NCBI GenBank assembly: GCA_035248685.1 | Contig: DATFHF010000082.1 | Coordinates: 1 to 64,000, forward strand | Direction: 5' to 3' | DNA: 64,000 bases | Source of the DNA: Jatrophihabitans_A sp035248685 | GTDB taxonomy: Bacteria; Actinomycetota; Actinomycetes; Mycobacteriales; Jatrophihabitantaceae | In this document: positions 43,257-52,633 of the stretch, one piece after another | How positions within the stretch are numbered: position 1 is the stretch's first letter | Layout: every line of letters begins with the position of its first letter | The notes under the pieces: generated by a model | What the model was told of the DNA's origin: nothing | Database searches by the model: none | Seen by the model: the letters and a program-made list of their open reading frames with translations, nothing else | Position numbers and translations under genes: made by a program

Positions 43257-45755
43257 GTGGCGCGTGCATCGGGTTGGACCATCCTGTCGAAACTGACCCA
43301 GCTAGTCGGCCTGCTGGTGATCGTCGGCGTCCTTGCTGCCGGCTTTCTGCTCCCCTATATCGGCGGGTTGAGCCTCGCGGCTAAGGCCGGAGCCGACAAA
43401 TTTTTGAACACCCGGTGCAACCTCACCGAGGAACCGGTCCAGCAGCGCACCACCATGTACGCCAATGATGGCAAAACGGTCATTGCGACGCTGTTCGATC
43501 AGAACCGCCAGGTCATCTCGCTGAGCCAGGTGCCCAAGTCGGTGACCGAGGCGCTGATCTCCACCGAGGACCGGCGCTTCTACTCCCACCACGGGGTGGA
43601 CATCCGCGGCCTGATCCGGGGTGCGTTGAAGACGTCGAACGGCCAGACCCAGGGCGCGTCTACGCTGACCGAGCAGTACGTCAAGCAGGTGCGCTACTAC
43701 GAGGCCACCACGGACGCCGAGCGGGCCGCGGCGATCGACCAGAACATCGACCGCAAGATCCTCGACGCCCAGTGCGCGCTGAAGATCGAGCGGGAGAACA
43801 CCAAGAGCCAGATCCTGGAGAAGTACCTCAACATCGCCTTCTTCGGCGAGGGTGCTTACGGCATCCAGACCGCCGCCCAGACCTTCTTCGGTGTCGATGC
43901 CAGCAAGCTGACGGTGCCGCAGGCCGCGCTGCTGGTGGGCCTGGTCAAGGCGCCGTCCGACTTCGACCCGTTCATGCACCCGCAGGCCGCCCGGGACCGC
44001 CGCGATCTGGTGATCGACAACATGGCCAGCCAGGGCTACCTCAGTGCGAGCGCCGCCGCGACGGCCAAGGCCAGCCCGGTTCGGCTGGCGACGCACAGCG
44101 CGCCGCCGCGCGGCTGCGCCTACGCCAATCCGGCGATCAAGAATGTCGGCTTCTTCTGTGACTACGCGCTGTCCTGGCTGACCAGCACGGGCGGACTGTC
44201 CGCCCAGCGGATCAACACCAGCGGCCTGAAGATTGTGACCACCCTGGACGCCAGCATTCAGAACTCCGGGCAGGCTTCGATCTGGGCCAACCACGGCGCC
44301 GGCGACACGTTGGATCCGGCCAACCCGTACCTGCTGGCGATGCCGTCGGTGGATCCGCGAAGCGGACGGGTCACCTCGATGATCACCGACAAGCATTACG
44401 GCGCGAGGCTACTGCCCAACAAGAAGCCGGATCCGCGCTACACCACGAACCCGATCTTCACCAAGGCCTTCGCCGGCTCGGGATCCACGTACAAGTACTT
44501 CACCACGCTGGCCGCAATGAAGGTGGGCGTTCCGGCCGACTACCGGCTCACCGCCAGCGACCCGTATCACACCAAGCACTGCCCGCCCGGCACCGATCCG
44601 AAGCCGGACGGCTACCACAACGCGGGCCGCTACAACTCGACCTACCCGTTGAGCCGGGCGCTGCCGCTGTCGTCCAACACCTTCTTCGTCGGCATGGAGG
44701 ATCAGCTGTTCCTCTGCGACCTGGCCCCGATCGTGGACACCGCTGCCAGCCTGGGCATGAACTACCTGACCGATCCGCAGAACAAGGACCAGTTCGGCCG
44801 GACGATCGCCCAGGCCACCATCGAGGATCATTCGGCGACGTTCACCCTCGGCCAACGCTCCACCTCGGTGCTGGAATTGACCGGGGCGATGGGGGCGGTA
44901 GCCAACGACGGCGTGTTCTGCCCGCCGACGCCGATCGTCTCGGTCACCGACGTGGTGGGAAATCCGGTGTCGTTCAAGCGGCCGGGCTGTGCCCGGCAGT
45001 TCGACTCCTACACCGCCCGCACGTTGGTGAACATCATGGTCAACGACACCAACCCGGCCGGCACCGGCGGGACGGCCACCGGCTTCTTCAGCGGCTGGTA
45101 CGGCAACGGCGGCAGTCCGGTGGCCGGCAAGACCGGGACGAACAACAGTTGCACGGTGGATCCGCTGAACAAGGCGGCAGGTTGTGTCGATGACGGCAAG
45201 AACTCCGCGCTCTGGTTCGTCGGCATCACGCCCACCCTGGTGTCGGCGTCCGCCCTGGTGAATCCGGATAAGCCGACGCTGGCGATCGCGAATGTGCCGG
45301 GAGTGACGGCTAATAACGACGGCAGCGACACCTTCGGTGCGACTGCGTCCCGGTTCTGGCTGCAGGCCTACCAGCCGGTGCTGCAAGGTCAGCAGTGGAC
45401 CTGGCCGACGGCGGACTCCACCCCCGGCATTCCGGTGAACTCGGTGACCGGGCTGACCCTTCAGGACGCTACCGACCGGCTGACCCAGGACGGTTTCAAG
45501 GTCAAGGCAGTTAACTTCCTCTGCGGCAGCAAGGTTCCCGCCGGCAACGTCGCCTTCTACGGTCCACACATCGCCGAGCCGGGCGCCACCATCAACCTGT
45601 GCCTCTCGTCCGGTGATGTGCCGGTGTTCTTCAGCCAGCCGTCGGCGTCGCCATCGAATACCAAGGGCCACCCGAGCGACACCAACACGCCGGGCGGGCC
45701 GTCGCCGTCGCCGACGCGGCACCACGGTGGCCCGTCGACCAAGCCGGGCCACTGA
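43257..45755 (+). CDS. ponA2: Bifunctional class A penicillin-binding protein with PASTA domain (PonA2-type)
   Basis: 832 residues. An N-terminal membrane helix (about 11-33) is followed by a transglycosylase domain (STEDRRFYSHHGVD; GASTLTEQYVKQ; LEKYLNIAFFGEGAYGI). The transpeptidase domain has SxxK in GSTYKYF, SSN in LSSNTFF and KTG in AGKTGTN. One C-terminal PASTA domain (VTGLTLQDATDRLTQDGFKV) precedes a proline/serine-rich tail. It polymerises and crosslinks peptidoglycan. GTG 43257 is the chosen start. Its stop is three bases from the convergent L,D-transpeptidase stop. Confidence 0.95.
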   Translation: MARASGWTILSKLTQLVGLLVIVGVLAAGFLLPYIGGLSLAAKAGADKFLNTRCNLTEEPVQQRTTMYANDGKTVIATLFDQNRQVISLSQVPKSVTEALISTEDRRFYSHHGVDIRGLIRGALKTSNGQTQGASTLTEQYVKQVRYYEATTDAERAAAIDQNIDRKILDAQCALKIERENTKSQILEKYLNIAFFGEGAYGIQTAAQTFFGVDASKLTVPQAALLVGLVKAPSDFDPFMHPQAARDRRDLVIDNMASQGYLSASAAATAKASPVRLATHSAPPRGCAYANPAIKNVGFFCDYALSWLTSTGGLSAQRINTSGLKIVTTLDASIQNSGQASIWANHGAGDTLDPANPYLLAMPSVDPRSGRVTSMITDKHYGARLLPNKKPDPRYTTNPIFTKAFAGSGSTYKYFTTLAAMKVGVPADYRLTASDPYHTKHCPPGTDPKPDGYHNAGRYNSTYPLSRALPLSSNTFFVGMEDQLFLCDLAPIVDTAASLGMNYLTDPQNKDQFGRTIAQATIEDHSATFTLGQRSTSVLELTGAMGAVANDGVFCPPTPIVSVTDVVGNPVSFKRPGCARQFDSYTARTLVNIMVNDTNPAGTGGTATGFFSGWYGNGGSPVAGKTGTNNSCTVDPLNKAAGCVDDGKNSALWFVGITPTLVSASALVNPDKPTLAIANVPGVTANNDGSDTFGATASRFWLQAYQPVLQGQQWTWPTADSTPGIPVNSVTGLTLQDATDRLTQDGFKVKAVNFLCGSKVPAGNVAFYGPHIAEPGATINLCLSSGDVPVFFSQPSASPSNTKGHPSDTNTPGGPSPSPTRHHGGPSTKPGH

Positions 45756-45758
45756 CGG

Positions 45759-46730
45759 TCAGGTGGTCCGGATCGCCCCGCCGGTCAGCCAGGTTGGCCA
45801 GGGCACGTTCCAGTCGCCGTAGCCCTGGCCCAGTTGCATGAGCGGGCCGTTGGCGTTGTTATAGGTCACCACGTCGCCGACCCGCATCAACGCATACAGG
45901 TGCTTGGCGACGTCCGGGGCCAGGTTGGTGCAGCCATTGGACGTGCTGCGTTTGCCCAGGTTGGCGATGTTCCACGGCGCGGAGTGCAGGTACTCGCCGC
46001 CGTAGGTGAGTCGCTGGGTCCATTGCACGTGCGGGTCGTAGTAACCCGGGCCGCGCATCGGGATATCGACACCCTTCTCCATGATCACCTTGGTACCGCG
46101 GAGTGTGCGGGTGTTCGGCGCGCCCAACGAGACGGGGTAGCGGCCGTAGATATGGCCGTCCACGGTGACTGTCATCTGCAAGCTGACCGCATCGACCGAG
46201 GAGACGATCGCGTAGCTGGTCGAGAACGACAGGGTGAGGCTGTCGTCGAAAGTCAGGCCGGAGCCGGCGGACAATCCTTGGACCGGCAAGTCCATGGTGA
46301 TCTGCGAATGCGCCGGCCAGTAGTTGTCCAGTCGGAAATGGCCTTCCAGCGCCGATCCCTTGTGCGCGGTCGGCTCGAAGTACCAGGCGCCGGTGGCGGG
46401 CCGGCCGTTGACGCTCACCTTGGTGGCCTTGGCGAACGCGACGCCGCTGGTCGGGGCGACGTTGAATAGCGCGATGATCGGCATGCCGACGCCATAGACA
46501 CTGCCGTCACCTTCGAGTAGCGACACGTGCACCGGCCGGGTCGGCGCGGCTGAGCTGCTGGTGGGCGCGGCGGAGCTGGCGCTGCTCGATTGGCTGGCGC
46601 CGCTCGAGGACGGCGCGGCCGAGCTGCCCGCGGTCGATCCGGATGGCTCGGGGCCGGCCAGCGGCGCCTGGGTGCAGGCGGTTGCCACCAGCAGGACGGG
46701 CAGTAGGACGAGCGCGAGCCTTCGGAGCAT
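45759..46730 (-). CDS. L,D-transpeptidase lipoprotein (YkuD, with Ig-like domain)
   Basis: 323 residues. Lipobox VATACTQ, a serine-rich linker of about 45 residues, an Ig-like domain (Ldt type) and a YkuD catalytic domain with HSAPWNIANLGKRSTSNGCT, in which the nucleophile Cys lies in SNGC and the His in LHSAPW. It makes 3-3 crosslinks in peptidoglycan. Adjacent to ponA2, so both wall-building enzymes are encoded tail to tail. Confidence 0.92.
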   Translation of the reverse strand: MLRRLALVLLPVLLVATACTQAPLAGPEPSGSTAGSSAAPSSSGASQSSSASSAAPTSSSAAPTRPVHVSLLEGDGSVYGVGMPIIALFNVAPTSGVAFAKATKVSVNGRPATGAWYFEPTAHKGSALEGHFRLDNYWPAHSQITMDLPVQGLSAGSGLTFDDSLTLSFSTSYAIVSSVDAVSLQMTVTVDGHIYGRYPVSLGAPNTRTLRGTKVIMEKGVDIPMRGPGYYDPHVQWTQRLTYGGEYLHSAPWNIANLGKRSTSNGCTNLAPDVAKHLYALMRVGDVVTYNNANGPLMQLGQGYGDWNVPWPTWLTGGAIRTT

Positions 46731-46782
46731 CAGGTCACCGTACCCGACCGTTCTGTCAGTTCCGGCCGGGCGAAACCAGCTG

Positions 46783-47241
46783 TCAGCCGCCGCTGAGCCG
46801 GTTGCGGACCGCTTCGGAGACCCGCTTGCCGTCGGCCCGGCCGGCGATCTGAGGGCTCAGCAGCTTCATCACTTGGCCGAGCTGGCGCGGCTCGCTGGCG
46901 CCAGTTTCGGCGATGGCGGCATCAACCAGTTCGGCCAGTTCGTGATCGTCCAGCTGGCTGGGCAGGTAGCGGGCCAGCACGGTTTCCTCCGCCCGTTCGC
47001 GGTCGGCCTGCTCGGTCCGGCCGGCGCCGCTGAACGCCTCGGCCGCCTCCCGGCGCTTCTTCGCCTCCCGGTTCACTACCCGCAGCACCTCGTCGTCGCT
47101 GAGCTCGCGGGCGGCGGAGCCGGCCACTTCCTCGTTGGTGATGGCGGTGAGCAGCATGCGCAGGGTTGCGGTGCTCAGTTCGTCCCGCGCCTTCATGGCG
47201 GTGGTGAGGTCGGACTGCAGGCGGCTCTTCAGCTCGGGCAT
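46783..47241 (-). CDS. GatB/YqeY-domain protein
   Basis: 152 residues: LKSRLQSDLTTAMKARDELS at the start, VVNREAKKRREAAEAF in the middle and LSPQIAGRADGKRVSEAVR at the end, all typical of YqeY. Possibly involved in tRNA-dependent amidation or protein quality; the function is not established. Divergent from the metallophosphoesterase with only 32 bp between the starts. Confidence 0.9.
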   Translation of the reverse strand: MPELKSRLQSDLTTAMKARDELSTATLRMLLTAITNEEVAGSAARELSDDEVLRVVNREAKKRREAAEAFSGAGRTEQADRERAEETVLARYLPSQLDDHELAELVDAAIAETGASEPRQLGQVMKLLSPQIAGRADGKRVSEAVRNRLSGG

Positions 47242-47273
47242 AGGTTCAGGCTAGTGGCCGTAGGCTGGTCGTC

Positions 47274-48206
47274 ATGTCTGCCCTCGACCAGCCCGGTCGC
47301 CGCCCCGCCGCCCGTCGCGGCATGCTCGCGGTCGGCTTGGCCGGAGCCACGCTGGCCGGCTACGGCGGGTTGATCGAGCGCAACCTGTTTACGCTGCGCC
47401 GGTTCGCCGTTCCGGTGCTGGATCCCGGCACGCCGGCGGTGCGGGTGCTGCACATTTCGGACTTGCACCTGACCGCCGGTCAGCGGCGCAAGCAGGCCTG
47501 GGTCCGGGAGTTAGCCAAGCTCGAACCGGACTACGTGATCAACACCGGTGACACCAACTCAGACCCGGACGGGATCCCGGCGGTGCTGGATGCGCTGGGG
47601 CCGCTGTTCGACTTTCCGGGCGCGTTCGTGCCGGGTAACAATGATTACTACGTGCCCCGGCCGAAGAACCCGCTGCGGTACTTCATGCCGCACCAGATGG
47701 GTGATCTCAGCGGCCGGGCTCGGATGCCGTGGCCGCAGCTGGCGTCGGAGATGGCCGGCCGGGGGTGGTTGGATCTGACGCACGTCCGGGCCTCGGTCAA
47801 GATGGCTGAGGTGCCGGTGGCCTTGGCCGGGACGGACGACCCGCACCTGCGCCGGGCCCGGTACTCCCGGATCGCCGGGCCAGCCGACCCGGCCGCCGCG
47901 GTCCGGATCGGGGTGATCCACTCCCCCGAGCCGGCGCTGCTGTCGGCGTTCGCCGCCGATGGGTACGACCTGGTGCTAGCCGGGCACACCCACGGCGGCC
48001 AGATCCGAGTGCCGTTCGGGCCGGCCATCGTGACCAACTGCGGCATCGACGTGCACCGGGCGCGCTGGCTGCACCAGTGGGACGAGACCATGTGGTTCAA
48101 CGTGTGCGCCGGTCTGGGGACCAATCCGTTCATGCCGTTCCGGATCGCCTGCCGACCGGAGGCGGTGCTGCTGACCCTGCTGCCGCGGGATGCGCCGGTG
48201 CGCTAG
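47274..48206 (+). CDS. Calcineurin-like metallophosphoesterase (YkuE/Rv3683-type)
   Basis: 310 residues. An N-terminal membrane anchor or uncleaved signal (RRGMLAVGLAGATLAGYGG) is followed by the phosphoesterase motifs HISDLHL, NTGDTN, PGNNDYY and AGHTHGGQ. It belongs to the subgroup acting at the membrane outer face, perhaps on lipid-linked phosphates. Last conserved core gene before the tRNA-Pro and the accessory island. Confidence 0.92.
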   Translation: MSALDQPGRRPAARRGMLAVGLAGATLAGYGGLIERNLFTLRRFAVPVLDPGTPAVRVLHISDLHLTAGQRRKQAWVRELAKLEPDYVINTGDTNSDPDGIPAVLDALGPLFDFPGAFVPGNNDYYVPRPKNPLRYFMPHQMGDLSGRARMPWPQLASEMAGRGWLDLTHVRASVKMAEVPVALAGTDDPHLRRARYSRIAGPADPAAAVRIGVIHSPEPALLSAFAADGYDLVLAGHTHGGQIRVPFGPAIVTNCGIDVHRARWLHQWDETMWFNVCAGLGTNPFMPFRIACRPEAVLLTLLPRDAPVR

Positions 48207-48270
48207 CTTGCTGGTCTGATACCCGGTCGGCCGTTCGGTGGGCGTCGGCTATGCTGGTCGGCGTTGCAGC

Positions 48271-48347
<77 letters not shown>

Positions 48348-48527
48348 AGTTGGTCTTGCCCGAACCACCGACCAGTTCGTCCTTGCTCAAATAACGTCTC
48401 TCAGGCTCGACTCAGGGAGTACCTCGCCTGGATACTCCAAGCACAGGACTCACTATGGCGCCGACAACGCGTTGACTCAGCCGCAGCCTCTCGACACGTG
48501 CCGGGCAATGGTGGCAACCTCCGCAGC
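48348..48527. other. Non-coding start of the island after tRNA-Pro
   Basis: 180 bp with no convincing gene or hairpin and a lower GC content than the core. No integrase gene follows the tRNA. Confidence 0.4.
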
Positions 48528-48719
48528 ATGATGTCGAGTGACTACCCCCTGATCTCGGGCAGGCGTGTGAAGGTTAGGGGGCGCGAAGAAGTCGGTGTCA
48601 TCGTCGACGGCGGCAAGAATATCGGCTCCCTCTACTGTGTGGGTGTGCACTTCGAGTCGACCGGGGAGGTCATCTACTACGCACAGAGCGCAGTAACTCC
48701 AGACGGAGGAACGCAGTAG
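48528..48719 (+). CDS. Small hypothetical protein
   Basis: About 63 residues starting at either of two adjacent ATG codons (48528 or 48531), with the segment SGRRVKVRGREEVGVIVDGG that looks like a small SH3-like beta barrel, and a C-terminal YYAQSAVTPDGGTQ. No strong ribosome site. The amino acid pattern (alternating hydrophobic strands) is protein-like. Another tiny frame (48725-48796, starting MPNTPSVQVF) follows and may be a remnant; otherwise 48720-48950 is empty. Confidence 0.45.
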   Translation: MMSSDYPLISGRRVKVRGREEVGVIVDGGKNIGSLYCVGVHFESTGEVIYYAQSAVTPDGGTQ

Positions 48720-48950
48720 CCGGGATGCCCAATACGCCTTCTGTTCAAGTCTTCGATAGCGCGCTGCGCATCGTCACGACCGTCGATGGCAAGTAACGTT
48801 TCCGATGCTTACTCGTCGGGATTCCCCGACAGAGCGTGTATCGCTTCCGCGTGCGCTCCGCACGAGTCGCAGCTTGAGTAACGCCGCGCTGCCGGCAGTC
48901 TCAACTGCCGTGCAGGCCGCGGGAAGTGGTCTTCCACCTCCTGAACCGTC

Positions 48951-49451
48951 TCACCCGAGTGTTGCGGCGTATAGCTCGCGGAAAAACGCCAGGGTATCCG
49001 TGCGGAGTCTGCGAGCGAACGGCAATTTCAGGACCGCGCCATGGCTGAATGCTACTTGGACGATGCCAGCCTCGACGTTGGTGCGGAGGTCGTCCGGATC
49101 GAGGCGGTCGACTGACCACAGGATCGACTGCACATCGCTGCGCCTATAGGCGTGGGTGCTGACCTGGCCGAACCCGCCGGACCTCGGATCGCCGAGATCC
49201 GAAACGACACCTGTGAAGACTAGGTGATAGACCGTGTCGGTCGTGATGAGGACTCCTTGACCGCTGCAATGGCCCCTGTCGTCGTCCGCTGCCGCCGCCC
49301 AGTCACTGAAAACTACCAGGTCTGGATCGACGAGCTGGCCTGCGAACCAGAAGACGTAGTCGCCGGGGCTGGTGTACGCGCCGAACTTGTCTTGAGTGCG
49401 GTAGCGGGCTACATGGCCGTACTGCCGCTGCTCAACCTCTTTGTCGTCCAT
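48951..49451 (-). CDS. Hypothetical island protein
   Basis: 166 residues without membrane segments. Features such as YVFWFAGQLVDPDLVVFSDW, GVLITTDTVYHLVFTGVVSD and ILWSVDRLDPDDLRTNVEAG suggest a beta-rich fold, possibly PH-like. The lower GC and position next to the TIR gene put it in the island. It may be part of the same unit as the TIR gene, 121 bases upstream on the same strand. Family not recognised. Confidence 0.55.
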   Translation of the reverse strand: MDDKEVEQRQYGHVARYRTQDKFGAYTSPGDYVFWFAGQLVDPDLVVFSDWAAAADDDRGHCSGQGVLITTDTVYHLVFTGVVSDLGDPRSGGFGQVSTHAYRRSDVQSILWSVDRLDPDDLRTNVEAGIVQVAFSHGAVLKLPFARRLRTDTLAFFRELYAATLG

Positions 49452-49572
49452 GAGTTAGAGCCCAACACCATCCAAACACTGGTCTTGCGGCGTATCGCCC
49501 GGCGAGGCACCACGACTCAGAACCCTACCTGAGGCGCAATAGCTAACTCGAATCATGAGGGGTCCTAGCTCC

Positions 49573-50477
49573 TTAGCGCTCAACCTGATCAATCACCAAA
49601 TCCCATAGAAGGCTGAAGAAGGCCTCGTAGGAGCCATCGAATGCGTCGCTACGACGACTCATGTTAAAGTCGCTAATTTCGACGGTGGGTACGCCTCGCT
49701 CCTTGTCGAATGTTGGTGTTGCCCAGCCATTGAAGCTGTTAGAGCTCGTGTTGCGCCAGCCGACACTCCAAGTAATGTGGTGATCCCCCATCTGCGCACC
49801 GCGGTGAATGTCGAGTCCGGCGACGGTCTGCCCGCCACGCTCGACACGGATCAGCAGGTGGTCCTCTCGCTGCCGTACAGTGGAGATGAGTCCACTCGTG
49901 CGGAGTTCCTCCGCACCGCGCTTGAACTGCGCTGTCAGATAGTCGAAGATCTTGTCGAGTTCCTCATACTTGCTCCAGCTGTCCGGCACGATCTTGGGCA
50001 TGCGGTATTGGAGGGCTTCCTGTACGACGTTGCCGATCAGTGCGGGTTCCTGACCTTGAGCCTCCGCCAGACCAAGCTTGTTCGCGAATTCGTTGGCAAG
50101 GTCCTCGGGGGTGACGTCCGTAGCCCTAAGATAATGAATATGGGGATGTATCAGGTCTGAAGGTACCCGTACTTTGTCCATGAGCACAGGAAGGATGTAA
50201 CCGTCGCCCCGCTTGACGGCCGTCATCATGGCCGAGGAAAACTCATCCATCGGAATTGCCTTACTCAAGTACTCAGTTGAAATGAATGGCACGAAGAAAC
50301 GCGTGCGAGGGCTGTAAATTGCTCGTTGTTCCCGGATAAAGTTCTTACCCCACCACTCATTATTGGCGTCTTTGTCATAGAAAACTTTTAATCTACGCGC
50401 CTGGCACGCCCGTGCAGTGCGCTCAACGTAATCGCGTTGTCGCCTGCGAACGAGAATGCCAAGTCGTATTCGCTCAT
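49573..50477 (-). pseudogene. TIR-domain protein gene with an N-terminal frameshift
   Basis: From ATG 50477 the frame reads MSEYDLAFSFAGDN, the first beta strand and loop of a TIR domain. At about 50436-50440 one base appears to be missing, and the rest of the domain (RDYVERTARACQARRLKVFY, then NEWWGKNF and FVPFISTEYL) continues in another frame. Glu in the RDYVERT/NEWWGK region and the aromatic core look conserved. The C-terminal 170 residues (to VIDQVER) form a second, unassigned domain. The 905-bp length equals 302 codons minus one base. Either a recent pseudogene, a programmed shift, or a sequencing error; a shifted ATG at 50481 gives an alternative garbled N-terminus. Confidence 0.75.
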
Positions 50478-50596
50478 GCATCCATTTTACTATGGTTCGG
50501 TACCTCAATCCCTGGCTTCCTGCAAGCCGCGCCGCGCATGCTTGAGTTCGCGCGAGCCCGCCCGCGACCGAGACCATCAAGGACGCCAAACGTTCC

Positions 50597-50898
50597 CTAC
50601 CCTTCACCTACCCGACGCAACACGTGCCATACCACGCTCTTGTGCAGGCCCAGGCGCTCCGCAATGTCGATCTGCCGCACACCATTGCGGTACCACTCGA
50701 CTGCAAGCGCAACCTCCGTCTCGCTGATCCGCGGATGCCGTACCCCGACGCCGCGCTTGCGCAGCAGCTCAATGACGGTGCTGCGAGCCAGTCCGTACCG
50801 CTCGGCTAACGCTCGCTCGGTAAACCCGCTGGGTAGTCGGCCAGCAGCAGCTCAATGGTCTGCTCATCCAACCGAACGTCCACTCGATGCGCCACCAT
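50597..50898 (-). pseudogene. Frameshifted helix-turn-helix protein (resolvase-type HTH)
   Basis: From ATG 50898 the frame gives MVAHRVDVRLDEQTIELLLA and DYPAG, then, after a one-base loss near 50823, ERALAERYGLARSTVIELLR, then KRGVGVRHPRISETEVALAV and a second HTH-like DIAERLGLHKSVVWHVLRRV before the stop. Intact it would have about 100 residues with two HTH units, as in the C-terminal region of serine recombinases or small HTH regulators. A catalytic recombinase domain is not present. Probably a decayed mobile-element remnant. Confidence 0.6.
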
Positions 50899-51031
50899 GG
50901 ATGCCCGGAACTGGTCGGGGAGGAAAGGCCTTCCTCGTCAAGGCGGCACACCGCCGTGTCCGTTTCATCTGTTCCGTCTGGCTGGAGTACCGTCCCACAA
51001 GCTCGACAGACAGATTTGCGACGATGCTCAG

Positions 51032-51973
51032 ATGTCACCTCGGGCGCATGCTGTGGATCCCGGCCGGCTTGCCCAGTGGTGCCTGGAGCATCTGGGCAGC
51101 CCGCCGGTGGCTGAGATATTCACATCCGGGTACCTGTCCGCGGTCATTGGGCTGCGGCTGGCAGACGATCGTGAGGTCGTGGTCAAGGTTCGTCCGGGCT
51201 CGCCGCGGATAGCGGCATGCGTGGAAGTCCAGCGCCGCATGTTCCAGGCGGGCTATCCGTGCCCCCAGCCGCTCACCGGCACCGCTCCTTTCGGATGCGA
51301 CATCGCGACGGCAGAGACCTACGTCCCCGGCGGTGCGACGCTACCGAGTTCGGACCACCCGGCTGTGGCCTTCGCCGATGCGTTCGCGTGGCTGGTCCGG
51401 CTAGCTCCTCGGCCGGCGGAGGTGTCCACGCTCGACCCGGCTCCCTCGTGGGCGGCTTGGAACCACGGCGGGGACGGGCTATGGCCGTGTCCGGAGGACC
51501 GTGATGTCAACCTCAATGAGGTGGCCGGCGCGGAGTGGATCGAGGATGCCGGGCGCCGGGCCCGTGACCGGCTGCGCGCCAGTAAGTCTGAGGCCGTGAT
51601 TGGCCACTGCGACTGGCTTGCCGGCAACCTGCGCTGGCGCGGAGACGAGCTACTGGTGGTGCACGACTGGGACAGCATGATCGCGGATAGCGAAGCCGTC
51701 CTCGTCGGCTTCGCCGCCGCGCTGTATTCGACGGTCAGCGTGGACGAGCTAGCCACCGTCGAGGACACCGAGCGGTTCCTCGTCGCGTATTGCCATGCGC
51801 GTGGCCGCGATTTCAGCGCCGACGAACTCCAGCGGGCGTGGGCGGCGGGCGTCTGGACTCGGGCCTACGACGCCAAGTATCAGCACACGGTCGGGCAGCC
51901 CATCACCTCACTCTCGGAGGATGAGGCCCGCGAGCGCCTCCGCCGTGCTGGCACCAGCTCGCGGAGGTCATAA
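51032..51973 (+). CDS. Aminoglycoside-phosphotransferase-like (APH/choline-kinase fold) protein
   Basis: 313 residues of the protein-kinase-like APH fold. The catalytic loop reads VIGHCDWLAGNLRW, with Asp and Asn conserved but Cys where HGD is usual, and the metal motif is VVHDWDSM. N-terminal VVVKVRPGSPR carries the ATP-binding lysine. The substrate could be an antibiotic or a metabolite; nothing here shows resistance. ATG 51032 used. Island gene with normal high GC, convergent with the next gene. Confidence 0.8.
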   Translation: MSPRAHAVDPGRLAQWCLEHLGSPPVAEIFTSGYLSAVIGLRLADDREVVVKVRPGSPRIAACVEVQRRMFQAGYPCPQPLTGTAPFGCDIATAETYVPGGATLPSSDHPAVAFADAFAWLVRLAPRPAEVSTLDPAPSWAAWNHGGDGLWPCPEDRDVNLNEVAGAEWIEDAGRRARDRLRASKSEAVIGHCDWLAGNLRWRGDELLVVHDWDSMIADSEAVLVGFAAALYSTVSVDELATVEDTERFLVAYCHARGRDFSADELQRAWAAGVWTRAYDAKYQHTVGQPITSLSEDEARERLRRAGTSSRRS

Positions 51974-52123
51974 CGACCTGACTCGGGAGCCCACAGCTAC
52001 CGGCATCGCGGTCACCGCCGCAAGCCGCCGCATCACCTTTCTGCGGTCATTCGAGAGCTAACGATTGGAAGAAACTGACGCCTAGAGCATCATTTCCTTC
52101 CACTTTCGGCGACCGGGGGTGAA

Positions 52124-52633
52124 TTACCCGCGACGCCGTATCTGCCACGATTTCTCGATCAGCTCGAACACCTGCTTGGAATCGTGGGTGTAGTGGTCTG
52201 GCCGCCAACCATCCAGATCTTCCAACACCTGCGCGATGCCGGTCACCGTGTCGATCTCATCGCTGACGATCGGCACGCCACGCTCCCGCAACTGCCTGCG
52301 GACGAACTGCCCCGCGATCCAAGGATCCGGGCAGCGGATCAGGTACTGGGTGGTGACCTCCACCAGCTGATCCTTATCGCCTGGCAGCTGAGGCGACGCT
52401 TCGTCTTCCGCTTCCGTCGCCGGCTCCGGCTGTGGCGCAAAGGGATTGCCCCAGCCGGTTGTATCAATCGAGAGCGCTACAAACGCTGCGCAGGCTTCTC
52501 CGACCAAATCCATGCCGGCGACGACTTCGACAGGCTGGCCGGAACTCTGCTCCAGGACCGTCACGTATTCCGATAGCGCCTCACACACCTGCCGTGCGGC
52601 GCGGCGCAGACCCAGGTCGTGATAGTCGGCCAT
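52124..52633 (-). CDS. Hypothetical protein coupled to the broken gene upstream
   Basis: 169 residues from ATG 52633, whose A is shared with the upstream stop (TGATG). Helical N-terminus (LRRAARQVCEALSEYVTVLE), a linker rich in acidic residues and proline, and a C-terminal helical part (YLIRCPDPWIAGQFVRRQLR). No membrane segment. Family unknown. The intact reading frame contrasts with its damaged upstream partner, so it may still be expressed. Confidence 0.6.
   Translation of the reverse strand: MADYHDLGLRRAARQVCEALSEYVTVLEQSSGQPVEVVAGMDLVGEACAAFVALSIDTTGWGNPFAPQPEPATEAEDEASPQLPGDKDQLVEVTTQYLIRCPDPWIAGQFVRRQLRERGVPIVSDEIDTVTGIAQVLEDLDGWRPDHYTHDSKQVFELIEKSWQIRRRG

Noticed and set aside
43302..45752. 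Long minus-strand open frames opposite ponA2
   Set aside because: The plus strand has all penicillin-binding-protein motifs; the antisense frames are a codon-bias artefact.
49451..50160. Plus-strand frames opposite the TIR gene
   Set aside because: The minus-strand TIR motifs are clear; the opposite frames show no recognisable pattern.
50478..50607. An extended N-terminus of the TIR gene starting MKGRERLASL
   Set aside because: It is the continuation of an unrelated frame across the HTH pseudogene; true TIR start motifs lie in another frame from ATG 50477.
51032..51973. Antibiotic-resistance gene
   Set aside because: The fold is APH-like but the catalytic loop is atypical (HCD) and nothing indicates substrate, so resistance is not claimed.
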